Shown here in pieces: positions 43,500 through 53,281 of a stretch of DNA of 64,000 nucleotides. This DNA comes from Sedimentisphaerales bacterium (lineage in GTDB: Bacteria > Planctomycetota > Phycisphaerae > Sedimentisphaerales > Anaerohalosphaeraceae). The DNA is taken from NCBI GenBank assembly GCA_016926155.1, contig JAFGPC010000051.1, positions 1 to 64,000 of the forward strand, written 5' to 3'. Made by a program: the position numbers and the translations under genes. A model generated the notes under the pieces. It was not told the DNA's origin, did no database searches, and was given only the letters and a program-made list of their open reading frames with translations. Within the stretch, counting starts at the first letter, position 1, and every line of letters starts with the position of its first letter.

Positions 43500-45544
43500 G
43501 ATGGCCTATCGTTTATACCATCCTCCGAAAAGAGTTGCTGGAGACCCTGCGGGATAAGCGAACGTTGTTTACCATGTTCGGCGTGCCGATTCTGCTGTAT
43601 CCGCTGCTGATCATTGTCATGGGACAGGTCACGATTCTTCAGCAGACCAAGGTGGAAAAACGGATTTCCAAGGTGGCTGTGGCGGATAATGCCGCACCGA
43701 TGTTGCGAGACTGGCTGGAGGGAATGGAAAAAGTTGAGTTGGTATCACTTACTGATCCGAACGATCAGCTTTTATCGGGACAGATCGATGCGGCGGTACT
43801 TGGCCCTCAGGAAGACCGGGAACTTCTCAATGAAACGATGTCGGTGGATATTCGCATCATATACGACCTGGCCGAGGAAGATTCGCGGGCAGCACTGGAA
43901 CGTGTGCGGGAAGGGTTGCAAAAGCAAAGAGAGAAACTGCTCAAAGAACGGCTGGACCGGTTGAAATTGCCTATAGAGTTTGTACGGCCGATTCGCATCT
44001 GGCAGATCAATGTAGCGACACCCAAAAAACTGACCGGATCGGTACTGGGGATGATTCTTCCCATGGTGATGATCATCATGCTGGGGACGGGGGCGTTTTA
44101 TCCGGCGGTGGATGTGACGGCAGGCGAAAAGGAGCGGGGAACTTTTGAAACCTTGCTTTCGGCGCCGGTCAGCAAGGCCGAGATCGTATGCGGCAAGTTC
44201 GTAACGGTGCTGACGTTGTGCCTCATCACAGGGCTGCTGAGCTTGGCGAGCATGGTACTGAGTTTGTTGTTTCAGTTTTCCCAGATGGCTAAAGCGGCGG
44301 GCGAGAATCTGAATGTGGACCTAAGCTTGGTGCAGGTTTCACCTGTGACATTGGTGATCCTGTTTTTGACGATGGTCCCGCTGGCGTTTTTTATCTGTGC
44401 GATGATGATGTCGATAGCGATTATCGCCCGGGATTTCAAAGAGGCACAAAGCTTTGTGACTCCATTTTACATTCTGATCCTCTTGCCCGGAATGATCGCG
44501 GCAGTGCCGGGCGTGAAGTTGACGGCGGCGACGATGTTTCTTCCGATTGCAAATGTGGCGTTGTTGTTCAAGGACCTACTGACGGGCACGGCAGGAGTGG
44601 AAGAGGTTTTTGCAGTGCTGTTGAGCACGGCAGTGTATGCCATGCTTTCGCTGGTGATCGCAGTGCGGCTGTTTGAAGTGGAGGATGTAATTTTATCTCA
44701 AGAGCGGGGATTGCCGTTGACACTGCGACGAAGCGCATTCTCGCCAGGGGGGAAAGTTTCACCGGGTATGGCACTGGTGCTGTTTGGTGTCGGTTTACTG
44801 CTGATGTTTTATGCGGGGACCTATGTACAGTTACGGCATCTTCTGTTTGGTTTGTTAATCAGCCAATGGTTTCTGATAGCAGTTCCTCCGGTGGCAGTTC
44901 TTTGGTATACGCGAATGGACTTGCGACAGGAATTACGGTTGCGGTGGCCTTCCCTGCGATCGGTCATAGCGGCCCTTTTGATGGCGGCTGGTCTTTGGGT
45001 GCTGATTATGCAGCTTACCTGGTGGCAGCAGCGCTGGCTGCCCGAGTCGGAGGCCTTTATCCGTGAGATGGACAAGCTCTTCCGGTGGGGCCAGACGCCG
45101 GGAGGATTAATACTACTGATCCTGGCAGTGGGCTTTTCGCCGGCGGTATGTGAGGAGTTGCTGTTTCGCGGGGCGATTTTGTCGGGGTTGCGGAACCGAT
45201 TTTCACCGTGGGTGGCGATTCTGGTCAGTGGTGTTCTGTTCGGATTCATGCATCAAAATGTGTATATGCTGCTGCATACGACGTTATTGGGATTTGCATT
45301 GGGATTTCTGGCTCTCCGGAGTCGATCGATTATCCCGGCAATGCTCTTTCATTGTTATATCAATACAACGACAGTATTGCTGGCTACGGGGAAGGCCCCA
45401 CAGATAGTACTTGCGATGATGGGGCAATGGAAAGAGGCCAATCAATTTCCCGTATGGCTTCTCATTTTAGCAACGGCAGTTTGTATCGTTGCTTTCTTGC
45501 TGTTGCGACAGGAAGACAAGAAAGCTGAGACAACTTACTTTTAG
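43496..45544 (+). CDS. NatB-type ABC permease fused to a CPBP intramembrane protease domain
   Basis: The 682-aa membrane protein starts with a NatB-like ABC-2 permease (about 1-400): a helix near residue 20, an extracytoplasmic domain (VAVADNAAPMLRDWLEGM onward), then several helices around TAGEKERGTFETLLSAPVSK, the usual ABC-2 motif. After about residue 450 comes a CPBP (Abi/CAAX-like) domain with the Glu pair in CEELLFRGAILSGL, HQN in GFMHQNVYM and a later His in MLFHCYINTT, the set of residues used by membrane metalloproteases. Fused NatB-CPBP proteins are known in several phyla. The protease substrate is unknown. It is paired with natA upstream. Confidence 0.88.
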   Translation: MRWPIVYTILRKELLETLRDKRTLFTMFGVPILLYPLLIIVMGQVTILQQTKVEKRISKVAVADNAAPMLRDWLEGMEKVELVSLTDPNDQLLSGQIDAAVLGPQEDRELLNETMSVDIRIIYDLAEEDSRAALERVREGLQKQREKLLKERLDRLKLPIEFVRPIRIWQINVATPKKLTGSVLGMILPMVMIIMLGTGAFYPAVDVTAGEKERGTFETLLSAPVSKAEIVCGKFVTVLTLCLITGLLSLASMVLSLLFQFSQMAKAAGENLNVDLSLVQVSPVTLVILFLTMVPLAFFICAMMMSIAIIARDFKEAQSFVTPFYILILLPGMIAAVPGVKLTAATMFLPIANVALLFKDLLTGTAGVEEVFAVLLSTAVYAMLSLVIAVRLFEVEDVILSQERGLPLTLRRSAFSPGGKVSPGMALVLFGVGLLLMFYAGTYVQLRHLLFGLLISQWFLIAVPPVAVLWYTRMDLRQELRLRWPSLRSVIAALLMAAGLWVLIMQLTWWQQRWLPESEAFIREMDKLFRWGQTPGGLILLILAVGFSPAVCEELLFRGAILSGLRNRFSPWVAILVSGVLFGFMHQNVYMLLHTTLLGFALGFLALRSRSIIPAMLFHCYINTTTVLLATGKAPQIVLAMMGQWKEANQFPVWLLILATAVCIVAFLLLRQEDKKAETTYF

Positions 45545-45580
45545 ATGAACAAGGTGAAAATCTCCTGCATCTTGTAAGAG

Positions 45581-46768
45581 TTATATTGCTGTAACTATGA
45601 TTGCTTTTTGCGGTTTGGTGGGACACATGGCCTCGCAGGCCCCGCAGCCATTGCATTTGTCCGGATCGATCGTTGGGATGAGCAAATATTTCTCTTCTGA
45701 AAATACGTATCGAATCGCATCGTAGGGACACCATCGTTTGCAGGAGGAACATTCCTGATCCTCTCCCAGAAGACACAGATTCATATCCACATGGGCTTTC
45801 CCAATCCTTATATTCGGCTTTTGCGCGATCGTAATGCGGGAAAGCGCGCCGGTAGGACAGGCCTGTGTGCAAAGTGTACAGTCCGCGCGGCAATAGTCAT
45901 TTTCAAATCGTAAAACCGGGGTCATAAAACCAGCCCAATTTGTACGGTCCGAATCACGGTGAATAATATTGGCCGGGCAAGATCGAATGCAGTTTCCGCA
46001 GCGACTGCAGAGCCCAATAAACTGATCCTCATTGACGGCGCCAGGCGGACGCAGGAGGCGCAGTCCTGTATTGTAAAACAGCCGAATCATCCTTGCCGCC
46101 ATCGCTCCCAGCAGCAATCCTATAAAGGTTCGCCTTGCGATATGGCTTGACGTGAATAGAGGCTTATCCTTCTCCGTTTTGGGGAATCCCAACGAGCGAA
46201 GAGAATGAGGTCGCCATATAAGCAGGTCCTGAAAAGCACCCAACGGACATATCCGTGTACACCATGTGTCAGGTCGGACGATATTCAGTACCAGAAAAAT
46301 GATAAAAAAAATCACAGAAAAGCACGCCGTTAGAGTAAGACTCTTTTGGATCGGAACCAGCAGTCCGGAAAAGAGGGCCAGCGGATCCAGCCAAAGCAGC
46401 AGGGGATATCCTAACAAAGCTCCCCCGAGAGTCAGTAAGACAATCCATTGTCCATAAGCTCCTTTTCGCATGGGGCGAAATCCCAAACGTCGCCCCAATG
46501 CGCTAGCCCCATCCATGCACAACCCTGCCGGACAGATCCAGCGGCAAAACCAACGATGGCGCAGTGCAACGATAACTCCGAGGATTACTCCAATTCCAAT
46601 CGTGATATTGAGCCCTTTTGTGACAAGCAGGGAGGCTGTTGCCGCAAATGGGCTCATGGCGGTTACAAGCGAAAGTAAAAATGAACTCGGAAAAATTGGC
46701 CAGAGAAAACAAATAATAATCGCAAAGATATTTATACGAACCATGAATCTGGCAGATTGTTTTGTCAT
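45581..46768 (-). CDS. Membrane polyferredoxin, NapH/YccM-like
   Basis: The 395-aa product has about five membrane helices in the N-terminal half with two cytoplasmic Cys clusters (CRWICPAGLC and CTRICPLGAF), as in NapH/RdxA proteins. After residue 245 come four ferredoxin-like clusters (CSRCGNCIRSCP, CRADCTLCTQACP, CSSCKRWCP, CNGCGACEAMCP). Such proteins carry electrons between the quinone pool and soluble partners. It follows the FAD dehydrogenase gene by 43 nt and is probably the membrane outlet of that enzyme and the aldo/keto reductase. It is convergent with natB. Confidence 0.88.
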   Translation of the reverse strand: MTKQSARFMVRINIFAIIICFLWPIFPSSFLLSLVTAMSPFAATASLLVTKGLNITIGIGVILGVIVALRHRWFCRWICPAGLCMDGASALGRRLGFRPMRKGAYGQWIVLLTLGGALLGYPLLLWLDPLALFSGLLVPIQKSLTLTACFSVIFFIIFLVLNIVRPDTWCTRICPLGAFQDLLIWRPHSLRSLGFPKTEKDKPLFTSSHIARRTFIGLLLGAMAARMIRLFYNTGLRLLRPPGAVNEDQFIGLCSRCGNCIRSCPANIIHRDSDRTNWAGFMTPVLRFENDYCRADCTLCTQACPTGALSRITIAQKPNIRIGKAHVDMNLCLLGEDQECSSCKRWCPYDAIRYVFSEEKYLLIPTIDPDKCNGCGACEAMCPTKPQKAIIVTAI

Positions 46769-46811
46769 TGTAATCCGATACTTTTACGGTGTCGGTACTT
46801 GGCCCGGTTCC

Positions 46812-48179
46812 TTACCCGAGGTAGGCATCCTGTTGTTTGAGGATTCTTTGAATTTTTATTACATCCGCATTTCGTGGCGGGCATTGGTCCTGGACGGCTA
46901 CCGCCGCGGCAACCCCGGCTGCGTGACCTGTCACGAAACAGTTGGGGATCAGACGCACAAGGTCAGCCATGCGGATATCCGTACTGACACATCGGCCGGT
47001 CGCAAGAACATGATCGACTTTACGAGGCACCAGCGCTCCATAGGGAATCTGCCATTCGCCATGCTCAGCGTTGGAAGCACCGCCGACTCCCACCACATCC
47101 GGGAACTTTGTGCCCGCTTTCAGATCTTCCAGTCGAATTGTGTTTAATCCATTCAGGACTCGTGTAATGCGAACTCCCAGTTGTGGAGCGGTTTCCATCA
47201 GGTATACTTTTTCATACCCCGGAATGCTTCGGGTTTTTTGCATGTTGTTCCAGATAAACTTTCGGTGATTCATTTCCATGCGAGTCAGGGTTGCCAGATC
47301 CAGTCCATCCACCTCCGGTCCTGTCAGGTTAACCCAGTTTACACCGGCGACAGGAGTGGAATTTCCCAGCCGCCTGGGTTTCTGTCCTTCCGGTGTCTTC
47401 TGCGGATTTACACGGTCCAGATTGCCGATCCGTGAAACCAAACCAATGTTGTGAGATCGATGTTCAAACTCAGCGCCTGCGGCGGCAAACACATCTCCGT
47501 CTCCCGTGGCATCGACAACTACGTCAGCCAGAATAGCCTGTCGTCCGGATTTGCTTTCAAAAACCGCACCTCGGACATTCTGGTCGTCCATAATGGCATC
47601 CACACCCCAACAATGCAGATATACCTGAATGCCCGCTTCTTCGATCATCTCCACCATGAGATATTTTACTGCCTCGGCGTCCACTGTTGGATTGATGCCT
47701 GGTTTTCGGTTGATAATTGCGCCATCCATTGTATCGAGCCGATGCATAATTTCTTCTCCGATCCCCTGGCAGACCTGCTTTCCACCTGTGACGATATGCC
47801 CGAGGATCAGGAGCACCAGACCACCGGTCCAGAGTCCTCCGAAGTGCCCGTACCGTTCGACGAGGATTACATTTGCTCCTGCGCGTTTGGCTGCGATGGC
47901 GGCGACGGTGCCTGCCGGTCCCCCGCCGACGACGAGAACATCCGTTTTGTCAAGAATCGGTAACTGACATTGGGGCTGGATGACTTGACCGTTTACCAGA
48001 ACGGCATTGGTCCGATGCGTTTCAATTTTGGAAGCGGCGATTACAGAGCTTTGAAAGCCACTGGATTCACCGATATTCTGTGCAAATAATTGATTGGAAG
48101 CGATTCCACTCAGCCCTGTCGCCAGTCCTGAGTACCCGAACATACGAAGACAATCCCGTCGGTTAATCCGGTCTTTCAT
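46812..48179 (-). CDS. FAD-dependent oxidoreductase with Tat-like signal
   Basis: The 455-aa flavoprotein has a twin-arginine-like N-terminus (NRRDCLRMFGYSGLA, residues 6-20) and the FAD Rossmann motif VVGGGPAGTVAAIAA at about 83-97, followed by VILVERYGHFGGLWTGG, typical of the FAD_oxidored family, and DVVVDATGDGDVFAAAG. ATG 48179 is chosen because GAGGAG precedes it; it overlaps the stop of the aldo/keto reductase (ATGA). Members oxidise sugars or related alcohols in planctomycetes and Bacteroidetes, but I cannot name the substrate. Transport by Tat would place it in the periplasm with cofactor loaded. Confidence 0.85.
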   Translation of the reverse strand: MKDRINRRDCLRMFGYSGLATGLSGIASNQLFAQNIGESSGFQSSVIAASKIETHRTNAVLVNGQVIQPQCQLPILDKTDVLVVGGGPAGTVAAIAAKRAGANVILVERYGHFGGLWTGGLVLLILGHIVTGGKQVCQGIGEEIMHRLDTMDGAIINRKPGINPTVDAEAVKYLMVEMIEEAGIQVYLHCWGVDAIMDDQNVRGAVFESKSGRQAILADVVVDATGDGDVFAAAGAEFEHRSHNIGLVSRIGNLDRVNPQKTPEGQKPRRLGNSTPVAGVNWVNLTGPEVDGLDLATLTRMEMNHRKFIWNNMQKTRSIPGYEKVYLMETAPQLGVRITRVLNGLNTIRLEDLKAGTKFPDVVGVGGASNAEHGEWQIPYGALVPRKVDHVLATGRCVSTDIRMADLVRLIPNCFVTGHAAGVAAAVAVQDQCPPRNADVIKIQRILKQQDAYLG

Positions 48180-49324
48180 TTGGTTTTCTCCTCGATCAGT
48201 TTCTTTTCCCAGCGGCCGATCTCTTCCAACCGCTTGATAATAGGCAAATGCTGGGTACAGGCCTGTTCGCATCGACCGCAGGCAACGCATTCGTAAGCTT
48301 CGGCGGTACGGTCGCTGAGAAGTACCCAGTCGTGATGAAAACGCGTATGTTCGATCATCTCTTTGTCGGTTTTGTTGGATAGAAGACGTTCATTGTAGAA
48401 TTGCATATAGCTGGGTACAATAATTTTTTTGGGACACACATCCGCACAATAGCCACATCCTGTGCAGAGGACATCCATATTTTTAGTCAGGTATCGTTTG
48501 ATTCGTTCTTGGTCGGCCGGTGTAAACAGACATGCTTTATCTGCCACACGGCAGGCCATATCGATATGTTCTTTGGTCGTGAAACCAACCAATGTTACAT
48601 TGATCTGGGGACAGGAAATAGAAAACCGCAGCGCAGCCTCAGTGGGAGTTTCGTCGGTTTCCGTAAGAAAGGAAAAAATTGTCTCATTTTTTGGGATCAG
48701 GCCGCCGGCCAAAGGATTCATGGCGACTGTACCCCACCCTGCTTCATGAGCGGCCAGTACACCATGCCAGCGATACTGAAAGTTCAGAATATTGACACCT
48801 AGTAGAATACCTGCGAATTCGTCGTTGTTAACGATCCGTTTTACATCCGGGCCTGATAAATGTGTGCTGATAACGACATGGCGGATCAGGCCCTCTTCCC
48901 GAAGGCGTAATAATGATTCATATTGGCCGCCTGGGCGCATGGCCATTTCATACTGATCGAACCGGCGGATGCACCATACATGATAGAAGTCAAGATAGTC
49001 CACCTGGATACGGCGGAGGGACTTTTCCACTCCGGCCCGCACCGAATCATATGTATCGTTCTCTGTGGGCATGCACTTGCTGGTTACATAGAGACGATCT
49101 CGTTGATCCGCCATTTGCTTGAAAGCGATGCCGAATATGTCCTCGCTCTGGTCCGTGCAATAACTGGGTGCCGTGTCAAAATATGTAATGCCTTTGTCAC
49201 GGGCATAGAGGAGCAGTTCGGCGTTTTCTTCGTTGCTCCTGCCGACATCAAATCGCATCCCTCCAAAACCGACAGCACTGACCTGAACGCCTGTTTTTCC
49301 ATACATTGCATAAATCATTGCCAT
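48176..49324 (-). CDS. Aldo/keto reductase with C-terminal 4Fe-4S domain
   Basis: The 382-aa product is an AKR barrel with catalytic D50, Y55, K83 and H115 (YFDTAPSY, YVTSKC, DFYHVW). The C-terminal 100 residues add a ferredoxin-like domain with two Cys clusters (CTGCGYCADVCPKKI and CVACGRCEQACTQHL). Such AKR-ferredoxin proteins occur in anaerobes. ATG 49324 has GGGAG 4 nt upstream; ATG 49318 is the other possible start. It is the first gene of a three-gene redox operon with an FAD dehydrogenase and a membrane polyferredoxin. Confidence 0.92.
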   Translation of the reverse strand: MAMIYAMYGKTGVQVSAVGFGGMRFDVGRSNEENAELLLYARDKGITYFDTAPSYCTDQSEDIFGIAFKQMADQRDRLYVTSKCMPTENDTYDSVRAGVEKSLRRIQVDYLDFYHVWCIRRFDQYEMAMRPGGQYESLLRLREEGLIRHVVISTHLSGPDVKRIVNNDEFAGILLGVNILNFQYRWHGVLAAHEAGWGTVAMNPLAGGLIPKNETIFSFLTETDETPTEAALRFSISCPQINVTLVGFTTKEHIDMACRVADKACLFTPADQERIKRYLTKNMDVLCTGCGYCADVCPKKIIVPSYMQFYNERLLSNKTDKEMIEHTRFHHDWVLLSDRTAEAYECVACGRCEQACTQHLPIIKRLEEIGRWEKKLIEEKTK

Positions 49325-49480
49325 GCACTCCCGTTCGCAACGCCGACGACCCTGAATTGTATATCCCAGTGTCGGACATTATACGGAAAGTGGATCAAAA
49401 TGCAAAGATCCCTCCCCACAGGGCAAGGGAAGTGATTGGGTTTGATCTACAAATCTGTGGCTAACTCTTATATGAGATCA

Positions 49481-50266
49481 TTATACGTTGAGAATCGAAA
49501 GGACCGATTCTTGTTCCGGAGCGACTTCCCGTGGTTGTGTGATTCCTGAGCCGGGCGGAGCGTTGCAAATCTGTTTGAAATGATACATCTGCATAGACTC
49601 AATTTGCGTAGCCACCATCAGAGTCAGGATATATTCGATAATGGTACAAACTTCCGCTGCGATGGAGACCTGAGTGCTTCTTATGAGGATAGATAGGTCA
49701 TTGCTGTTTCCTAATCCATTGGAGACTTTCCAAAGGACGATTCCCAGGATCCAACAAGCCCACCAACAGCCAATGAGAATACTGCCGGGTCGTCCCTTCC
49801 AGTTGCCGGGATTGCGGCTGGCCTTGAACGTTTCCTGCATAGCCTGATACGGCTTCCAAAGAAATAGCACCGGCACGAAAAACCAGCCGACAGACCAACC
49901 CGGAGTGAATTCCAAATCCTGAGCGCCCAACTGGATCACATTGTATTTGACGCGATAAATCCAGAACAGGAATACGATAAAAGTCGTCACACCGGCGGCC
50001 AGGTAACCCAATGCCACCTTGATTTGCGCCATATCATTATTTTCTGCTGCGATTTCGAGTTCTTCCCGTGTCTCAAAATTCTCCAGTTGGATATTTTTCA
50101 GCAAAGTCAATTCGGACCAATCGGTGGAAATGGCGAATAGACAGACAAGAATGAACAGTCCGGCGGACATCTTAAGCATCAATCCCAGCTTTCGTGGATC
50201 CTTAAATCTGTCAGGATCGCATGAAATAACTGGTTTGGTTTGCTGTACATTTTCCCGACGCAGCAT
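49481..50266 (-). CDS. DUF4328 membrane protein
   Basis: The 261-aa product has an N-terminal cytoplasmic tail, a helix near 33-48, an extracytoplasmic charged loop (about 50-80), and three to four further helices. Landmarks of DUF4328 are GWSVGWFFVPVLFLWKPYQA and the following MQETFKASRNP. The function of the family is unknown. AAAGGAGG lies 4 nt before the ATG. The short C-terminal tail is Pro- and Glu-rich. It lies between the AKR operon and ppdK, separated from each by more than 150 nt. Confidence 0.88.
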   Translation of the reverse strand: MLRRENVQQTKPVISCDPDRFKDPRKLGLMLKMSAGLFILVCLFAISTDWSELTLLKNIQLENFETREELEIAAENNDMAQIKVALGYLAAGVTTFIVFLFWIYRVKYNVIQLGAQDLEFTPGWSVGWFFVPVLFLWKPYQAMQETFKASRNPGNWKGRPGSILIGCWWACWILGIVLWKVSNGLGNSNDLSILIRSTQVSIAAEVCTIIEYILTLMVATQIESMQMYHFKQICNAPPGSGITQPREVAPEQESVLSILNV

Positions 50267-50472
50267 TAGGCCTCCTTTAGACTACTGATACAATTCCAAA
50301 GCGACAATCCTGACTGTGGCGTGTCGCATTTCTTTCTTGATTTCCGTATCGGTGAGGTCGGATAAGGACTTAAGTGAAGGAATAATGAAACAAACTGTTT
50401 GAGATAGAAATGGGGCGGATTTATTGTCTGAATCCAACTTGAGTCCGATAAGCTTATTAAACAAGCACAAGA

Positions 50473-50505
50473 AAAGGGTGTACCATACAAGACAGTACAC
50501 CCTTT
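50473..50505 (-). terminator. Hairpin terminator after ppdK
   Basis: AAAGGGTGTAC and GTACACCCTTT (50505-50495 and 50483-50473 on the minus strand) pair perfectly over 11 bp around an 11-nt loop. On the minus strand the stem is followed by TCTTG, so the U-run is short. It starts 29 nt after the ppdK stop. Confidence 0.65.
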
Positions 50506-50533
50506 GGATTTTCCAATCCGCGATTGGCCGGGA

Positions 50534-53281
50534 TTATTTTTTGCTCTTTTGCCTGGTTTTCTTCTCGGATCTGTCATTGCGAATAACGGCCTGTGCGGCA
50601 GCTAGGCGAGCGATCGGTACACGGAACGGGGAGCAGGACACATAGTTCATGCCCACGCAATGGCAGAAATCCACACTGCTTGGTTCCCCGCCATGCTCTC
50701 CGCAGATACCGACCTTAAGGTTGTTCCGCGTCGAGCGGCCCAGCCGGATACCCATCTCAACCAGCTTGCCGACACCATCCTGATCCAGGGCCTGAAACGG
50801 ATCGACTTCGTAGATGCCCTGTTTGACGTACTCACCAAGGAACTTACCGGCGTCGTCGCGGCTGAATCCCATGGTCATCTGGGTCAGGTCGTTAGTTCCG
50901 AAACTGAAGAATTCCGCTTCGGTAGCGACTTCATCAGCGGTCAGGGCAGCGCGAGGCACTTCGATCATTGTGCCGATCATATATTTGATTTTCGATTTCT
51001 TCTCGGCAAAGACAGCCTTAATTTCCTCGATCACCTGATCCTTGACAATCTTGAGTTCCTTTACGGAACCAATCAACGGGATCATGATCTCGGGAAGGAC
51101 CTTCTTACCGCTCTTGCTGATCTTGAGAGCGGCTTCAATGATGGCACGGGCCTGCATGCGATAAATCGCCGGATAGGTAATAGCCAAACGACAGCCGCGG
51201 TGACCGAGCATCGGATTGAACTCGTGCAGTTGATCCACCTTATCCTTGACGATTTTCGTTTCAACATTCAATCGGGCCGCCATCTCGGCCTGGCTTTTTT
51301 CATCATGAGGCAAGAACTCATGCAATGGCGGATCCAGCAGACGAATCGTCACCGGCAATCCGGCCATGGCCTTGAAGATACCTTCAAAGTCGTCCCGCTG
51401 ATAGGGCAGTAACTTGTTTAAAGCACCTTCAAACTGTGTCTTGACTGATGTATATTCGGATTCAATCTGCTTAATGGTATTCTGGTTCTCGGTAGCAGCT
51501 AGTTTGTCAAGCATGTCGGCATAGTCATCCGAGGCCAGAATCATCTCGCGAACCGCCCAAATGCGATCCCCTTCAAAGAACATGTGCTCCGTACGGCACA
51601 GGCCGATGCCTTCGGCGCCGAAATCGCGAGCCCGCCGGCTGTCTCCGGGCGTGTCGGCATTGGTTCGAACACCAATTTTTCGAATTTTGTCACAGATCAT
51701 CATGAACTTGCCGAAATCGCCTGCCAATTTGGGTTCGACCGTAGGTACCTGTCCTTTCATGACCTCACCGGAAGTGCCGTCTAAACTGATCCAGTCGCCT
51801 TCCGAGATAGTCAAATTCGCGACCTTCATCTGCTTGTTTTTATAGTTGATTCCCAGATCATCCACGCCGGCGACACAGCACTTGCCCATACCACGAGCGA
51901 CTACGGCCGCATGGCTTGTCATTCCGCCGCGTGCTGTCAAAATCCCCTGAGCGGCATCCATACCACCGATGTCTTCGGGGCTGGTCTCGATACGAACTAG
52001 GATCACTTTCTTCCCTTCATCCCGCCATTGTTCGGCGGTTTCCGCATCAAAGACCACCTGTCCGACGGCGGCTCCGGGCGAGGCGGGAAGGCCCTTTGCC
52101 ATCACATCCCGTTGGGCCTTGGGATCGAATGAGGGGTGCAGCAGACGATCCAGTTGGGCCGGTTCGACACGCATGACGGCCTTTTCGTTGGTGATTAATT
52201 TTTCCTTCAGCATGTCAACGGCGATCTTCACGGCCGCGGCGGCTGTTCGTTTACCCGTCCGGGTCTGCAGGATGTATAATTTGCTTTGCTGAATGGTAAA
52301 CTCCATATCCTGCATGTCCGTGTAATGTTTTTCGAGCCGGATCATCAGGCTGGTCAACTGTTTATAGCATTTGGGCATGACCTTATTAAGTTCTTTGAGC
52401 GGAATGGGGGTGCGGATACCCGCGACCACATCCTCGCCCTGGGCGTTCATCAGGAATTCACCGTAGAATTCCTTTTCTCCGGTGCTCGGATTGCGAGTAA
52501 AGCAAACCCCTGTGCCGCAGTCTTCGCCCATGTTCCCAAAGACCATCGCCTGGACATTAACAGCAGTTCCCAGCAGACCCTTGATCTCATTGAGCTGACG
52601 ATACTTAATTGCTCTGGGGCTGTTCCAGGAACCAAATACGGCGTTGATCGAATGCTTCAATTGAGTCCAGGCATCTTCCGGGAAGTTCTTTCCGACGTGC
52701 TTTTTATAAATGGCCTTATACTGTTCCACCACAGCTTTCAACTGATCGGCAGACAATTCGTTGTCATTTTTAACGCCGGCCTTTTCTTTGGCGGTATGAA
52801 TCGCCTCCTCGAAATTCTCATGATGACAACCCATCACCACGTCGCCGAACATGTCGATAAAACGACGATAAATATCATATGCAAACCGGGCATTGCCGGT
52901 TTTTTGAATGATGCCGTCGACGACGGTATCATTTAGGCCCAGGTTCAGGACCGTGTCCATCATTCCGGGCATGGAAACCGCTGCGCCGGAACGTACACTG
53001 ACCAGCAGAGGCTTGTCATGGTCGCCGAATTTGGCGCCCATCGCCTTTTCCAGCTTGGCGATGTTCTTTTTTACCTCTTCTTCCAGGCCCTTTGGCCATT
53101 TACCTTTGGCGTCATAATATTCGCCACAAACGGAAGTGGCGATGGTAAAGCCGGCGGGCACAGGAACGCCCAAATTGGTCATTTCGGCCAGGTTGGCGCC
53201 TTTGCCACCGAGCAACTCTTTCATCTTGGCGCTTCCCTCGGCTTTGCCTCCGCCGAAGAAATAGACCCGTTTCTTTGCCAT
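50534..53281 (-). CDS. ppdK: Pyruvate phosphate dikinase
   Basis: This enzyme interconverts pyruvate, ATP and Pi with PEP, AMP and PPi, serving gluconeogenesis or PPi-based glycolysis. The 915-aa product starts at ATG 53281 with GGAG 8 nt upstream. Its nucleotide domain has GGKGANLAEMTNLGVPVP near residue 26, the swivelling phosphohistidine domain has GGMTSHAAVVARGMGKCCV, and the C-terminal PEP-binding barrel has GTNDLTQMTMGFSRDD and ICGEHGGEPSS with its catalytic Cys. Length and all three domains are typical. The C-terminus has an added basic tail (RNDRSEKKTRQKSKK). Confidence 0.97.
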   Translation of the reverse strand: MAKKRVYFFGGGKAEGSAKMKELLGGKGANLAEMTNLGVPVPAGFTIATSVCGEYYDAKGKWPKGLEEEVKKNIAKLEKAMGAKFGDHDKPLLVSVRSGAAVSMPGMMDTVLNLGLNDTVVDGIIQKTGNARFAYDIYRRFIDMFGDVVMGCHHENFEEAIHTAKEKAGVKNDNELSADQLKAVVEQYKAIYKKHVGKNFPEDAWTQLKHSINAVFGSWNSPRAIKYRQLNEIKGLLGTAVNVQAMVFGNMGEDCGTGVCFTRNPSTGEKEFYGEFLMNAQGEDVVAGIRTPIPLKELNKVMPKCYKQLTSLMIRLEKHYTDMQDMEFTIQQSKLYILQTRTGKRTAAAAVKIAVDMLKEKLITNEKAVMRVEPAQLDRLLHPSFDPKAQRDVMAKGLPASPGAAVGQVVFDAETAEQWRDEGKKVILVRIETSPEDIGGMDAAQGILTARGGMTSHAAVVARGMGKCCVAGVDDLGINYKNKQMKVANLTISEGDWISLDGTSGEVMKGQVPTVEPKLAGDFGKFMMICDKIRKIGVRTNADTPGDSRRARDFGAEGIGLCRTEHMFFEGDRIWAVREMILASDDYADMLDKLAATENQNTIKQIESEYTSVKTQFEGALNKLLPYQRDDFEGIFKAMAGLPVTIRLLDPPLHEFLPHDEKSQAEMAARLNVETKIVKDKVDQLHEFNPMLGHRGCRLAITYPAIYRMQARAIIEAALKISKSGKKVLPEIMIPLIGSVKELKIVKDQVIEEIKAVFAEKKSKIKYMIGTMIEVPRAALTADEVATEAEFFSFGTNDLTQMTMGFSRDDAGKFLGEYVKQGIYEVDPFQALDQDGVGKLVEMGIRLGRSTRNNLKVGICGEHGGEPSSVDFCHCVGMNYVSCSPFRVPIARLAAAQAVIRNDRSEKKTRQKSKK

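Noticed and set aside
50282-50461. Protein-like short minus-strand frame between ppdK and the DUF4328 gene
   Set aside because: The end (KKEMRHATVRIVALELYQ) looks protein-like, but there is no ribosome binding site or convincing start, and the frame begins at the ppdK terminator. It could be a remnant.
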